Assembly (NCBI RefSeq): GCF_040797425.1
Contig: NZ_JBFNEH010000049.1
Coordinates: 1-26,288, forward strand
Direction of reading: 5' to 3'
From: Symbiobacterium sp040797425
Lineage (GTDB): Bacteria; Bacillota; Sulfobacillia; Symbiobacteriales; Symbiobacteriaceae
Length of the DNA stretch: 26,288 bases
Position 1 is the stretch's first letter. Every line of letters starts with the position of its first letter. The position numbers and the translations under genes are program-made. Under the pieces are notes generated by a model. The model was given only the letters and a program-made list of their open reading frames with translations, ran no database searches and was not told where the DNA came from. Positions 26,249 to 26,288 of this stretch are shown here, one piece after another.

Positions 26249-26288
26249 GTACGCTCACCCCCATATGTTAACCCGTACTGTCCTATAG

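Overview
The window is GC-rich throughout and carries two T-box leaders, ATGA gene overlaps and GGAGG-type ribosome binding sites with frequent GTG or TTG starts. This points to a high-GC member of the Bacillota; gene content and composition resemble the Symbiobacterium lineage. That placement is inference, because there is no rRNA gene or other phylogenetic marker here.

Layout. (1) Positions 1-435 hold no gene. They contain two copies of a 180-bp tandem repeat, each with a long AT-rich hairpin. (2) Positions 436-12310 are an aromatic amino acid cluster, nearly all on the minus strand. aroF (DAHP synthase) and tyrA (prephenate dehydrogenase) overlap and lie behind a T-box leader with a UAC (Tyr) specifier. 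Next come trpA, trpB and trpF, joined by ATGA overlaps, then trpC, which overlaps trpS (tryptophanyl-tRNA synthetase). A plus-strand, Tat-exported metallophosphoesterase gene interrupts the cluster. Beyond it are trpD, trpG and trpE, behind a second T-box with a UGG (Trp) specifier. All enzymes from chorismate to tryptophan are present. TyrA and TrpC each carry an unusual in-frame low-complexity insertion. (3) Positions 12311-13613 are a decayed stretch with the remnant of an MFS efflux gene. (4) Positions 13614-15284 encode a large lipoprotein of unknown function on the plus strand, ending at a strong terminator. (5) Positions 15361-24642 carry a fructosamine (Amadori product) utilisation operon on the minus strand. 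Its order is lacI-type regulator, frlB-like deglycase, frlD-like kinase, solute-binding lipoprotein and two ABC permeases. Two closely related MFS transporter genes in the same orientation bracket it. The operon promoter region and 5' leader hold four 16-bp LacI-type operators spaced 62, 72 and 62 bp. (6) Positions 25014-26248 hold a small exported TPM-domain protein and a BioY biotin transporter.

How the parts work together. The two T-boxes let uncharged tRNA-Tyr and tRNA-Trp separately raise the common first step plus the tyrosine branch, and the first tryptophan steps. The trpS-trpC-trpFBA segment shows no T-box of its own. In the frl operon the binding protein and permeases would import fructosamines using an ATPase encoded elsewhere. 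The kinase would phosphorylate them and the deglycase would release glucose 6-phosphate and the amino acid, with the LacI-type protein probably controlling its own operon. The least explained elements are the 180-bp hairpin repeats, the phased operator array, the coding-sequence insertions and the paralogous transporters bracketing the sugar operon.
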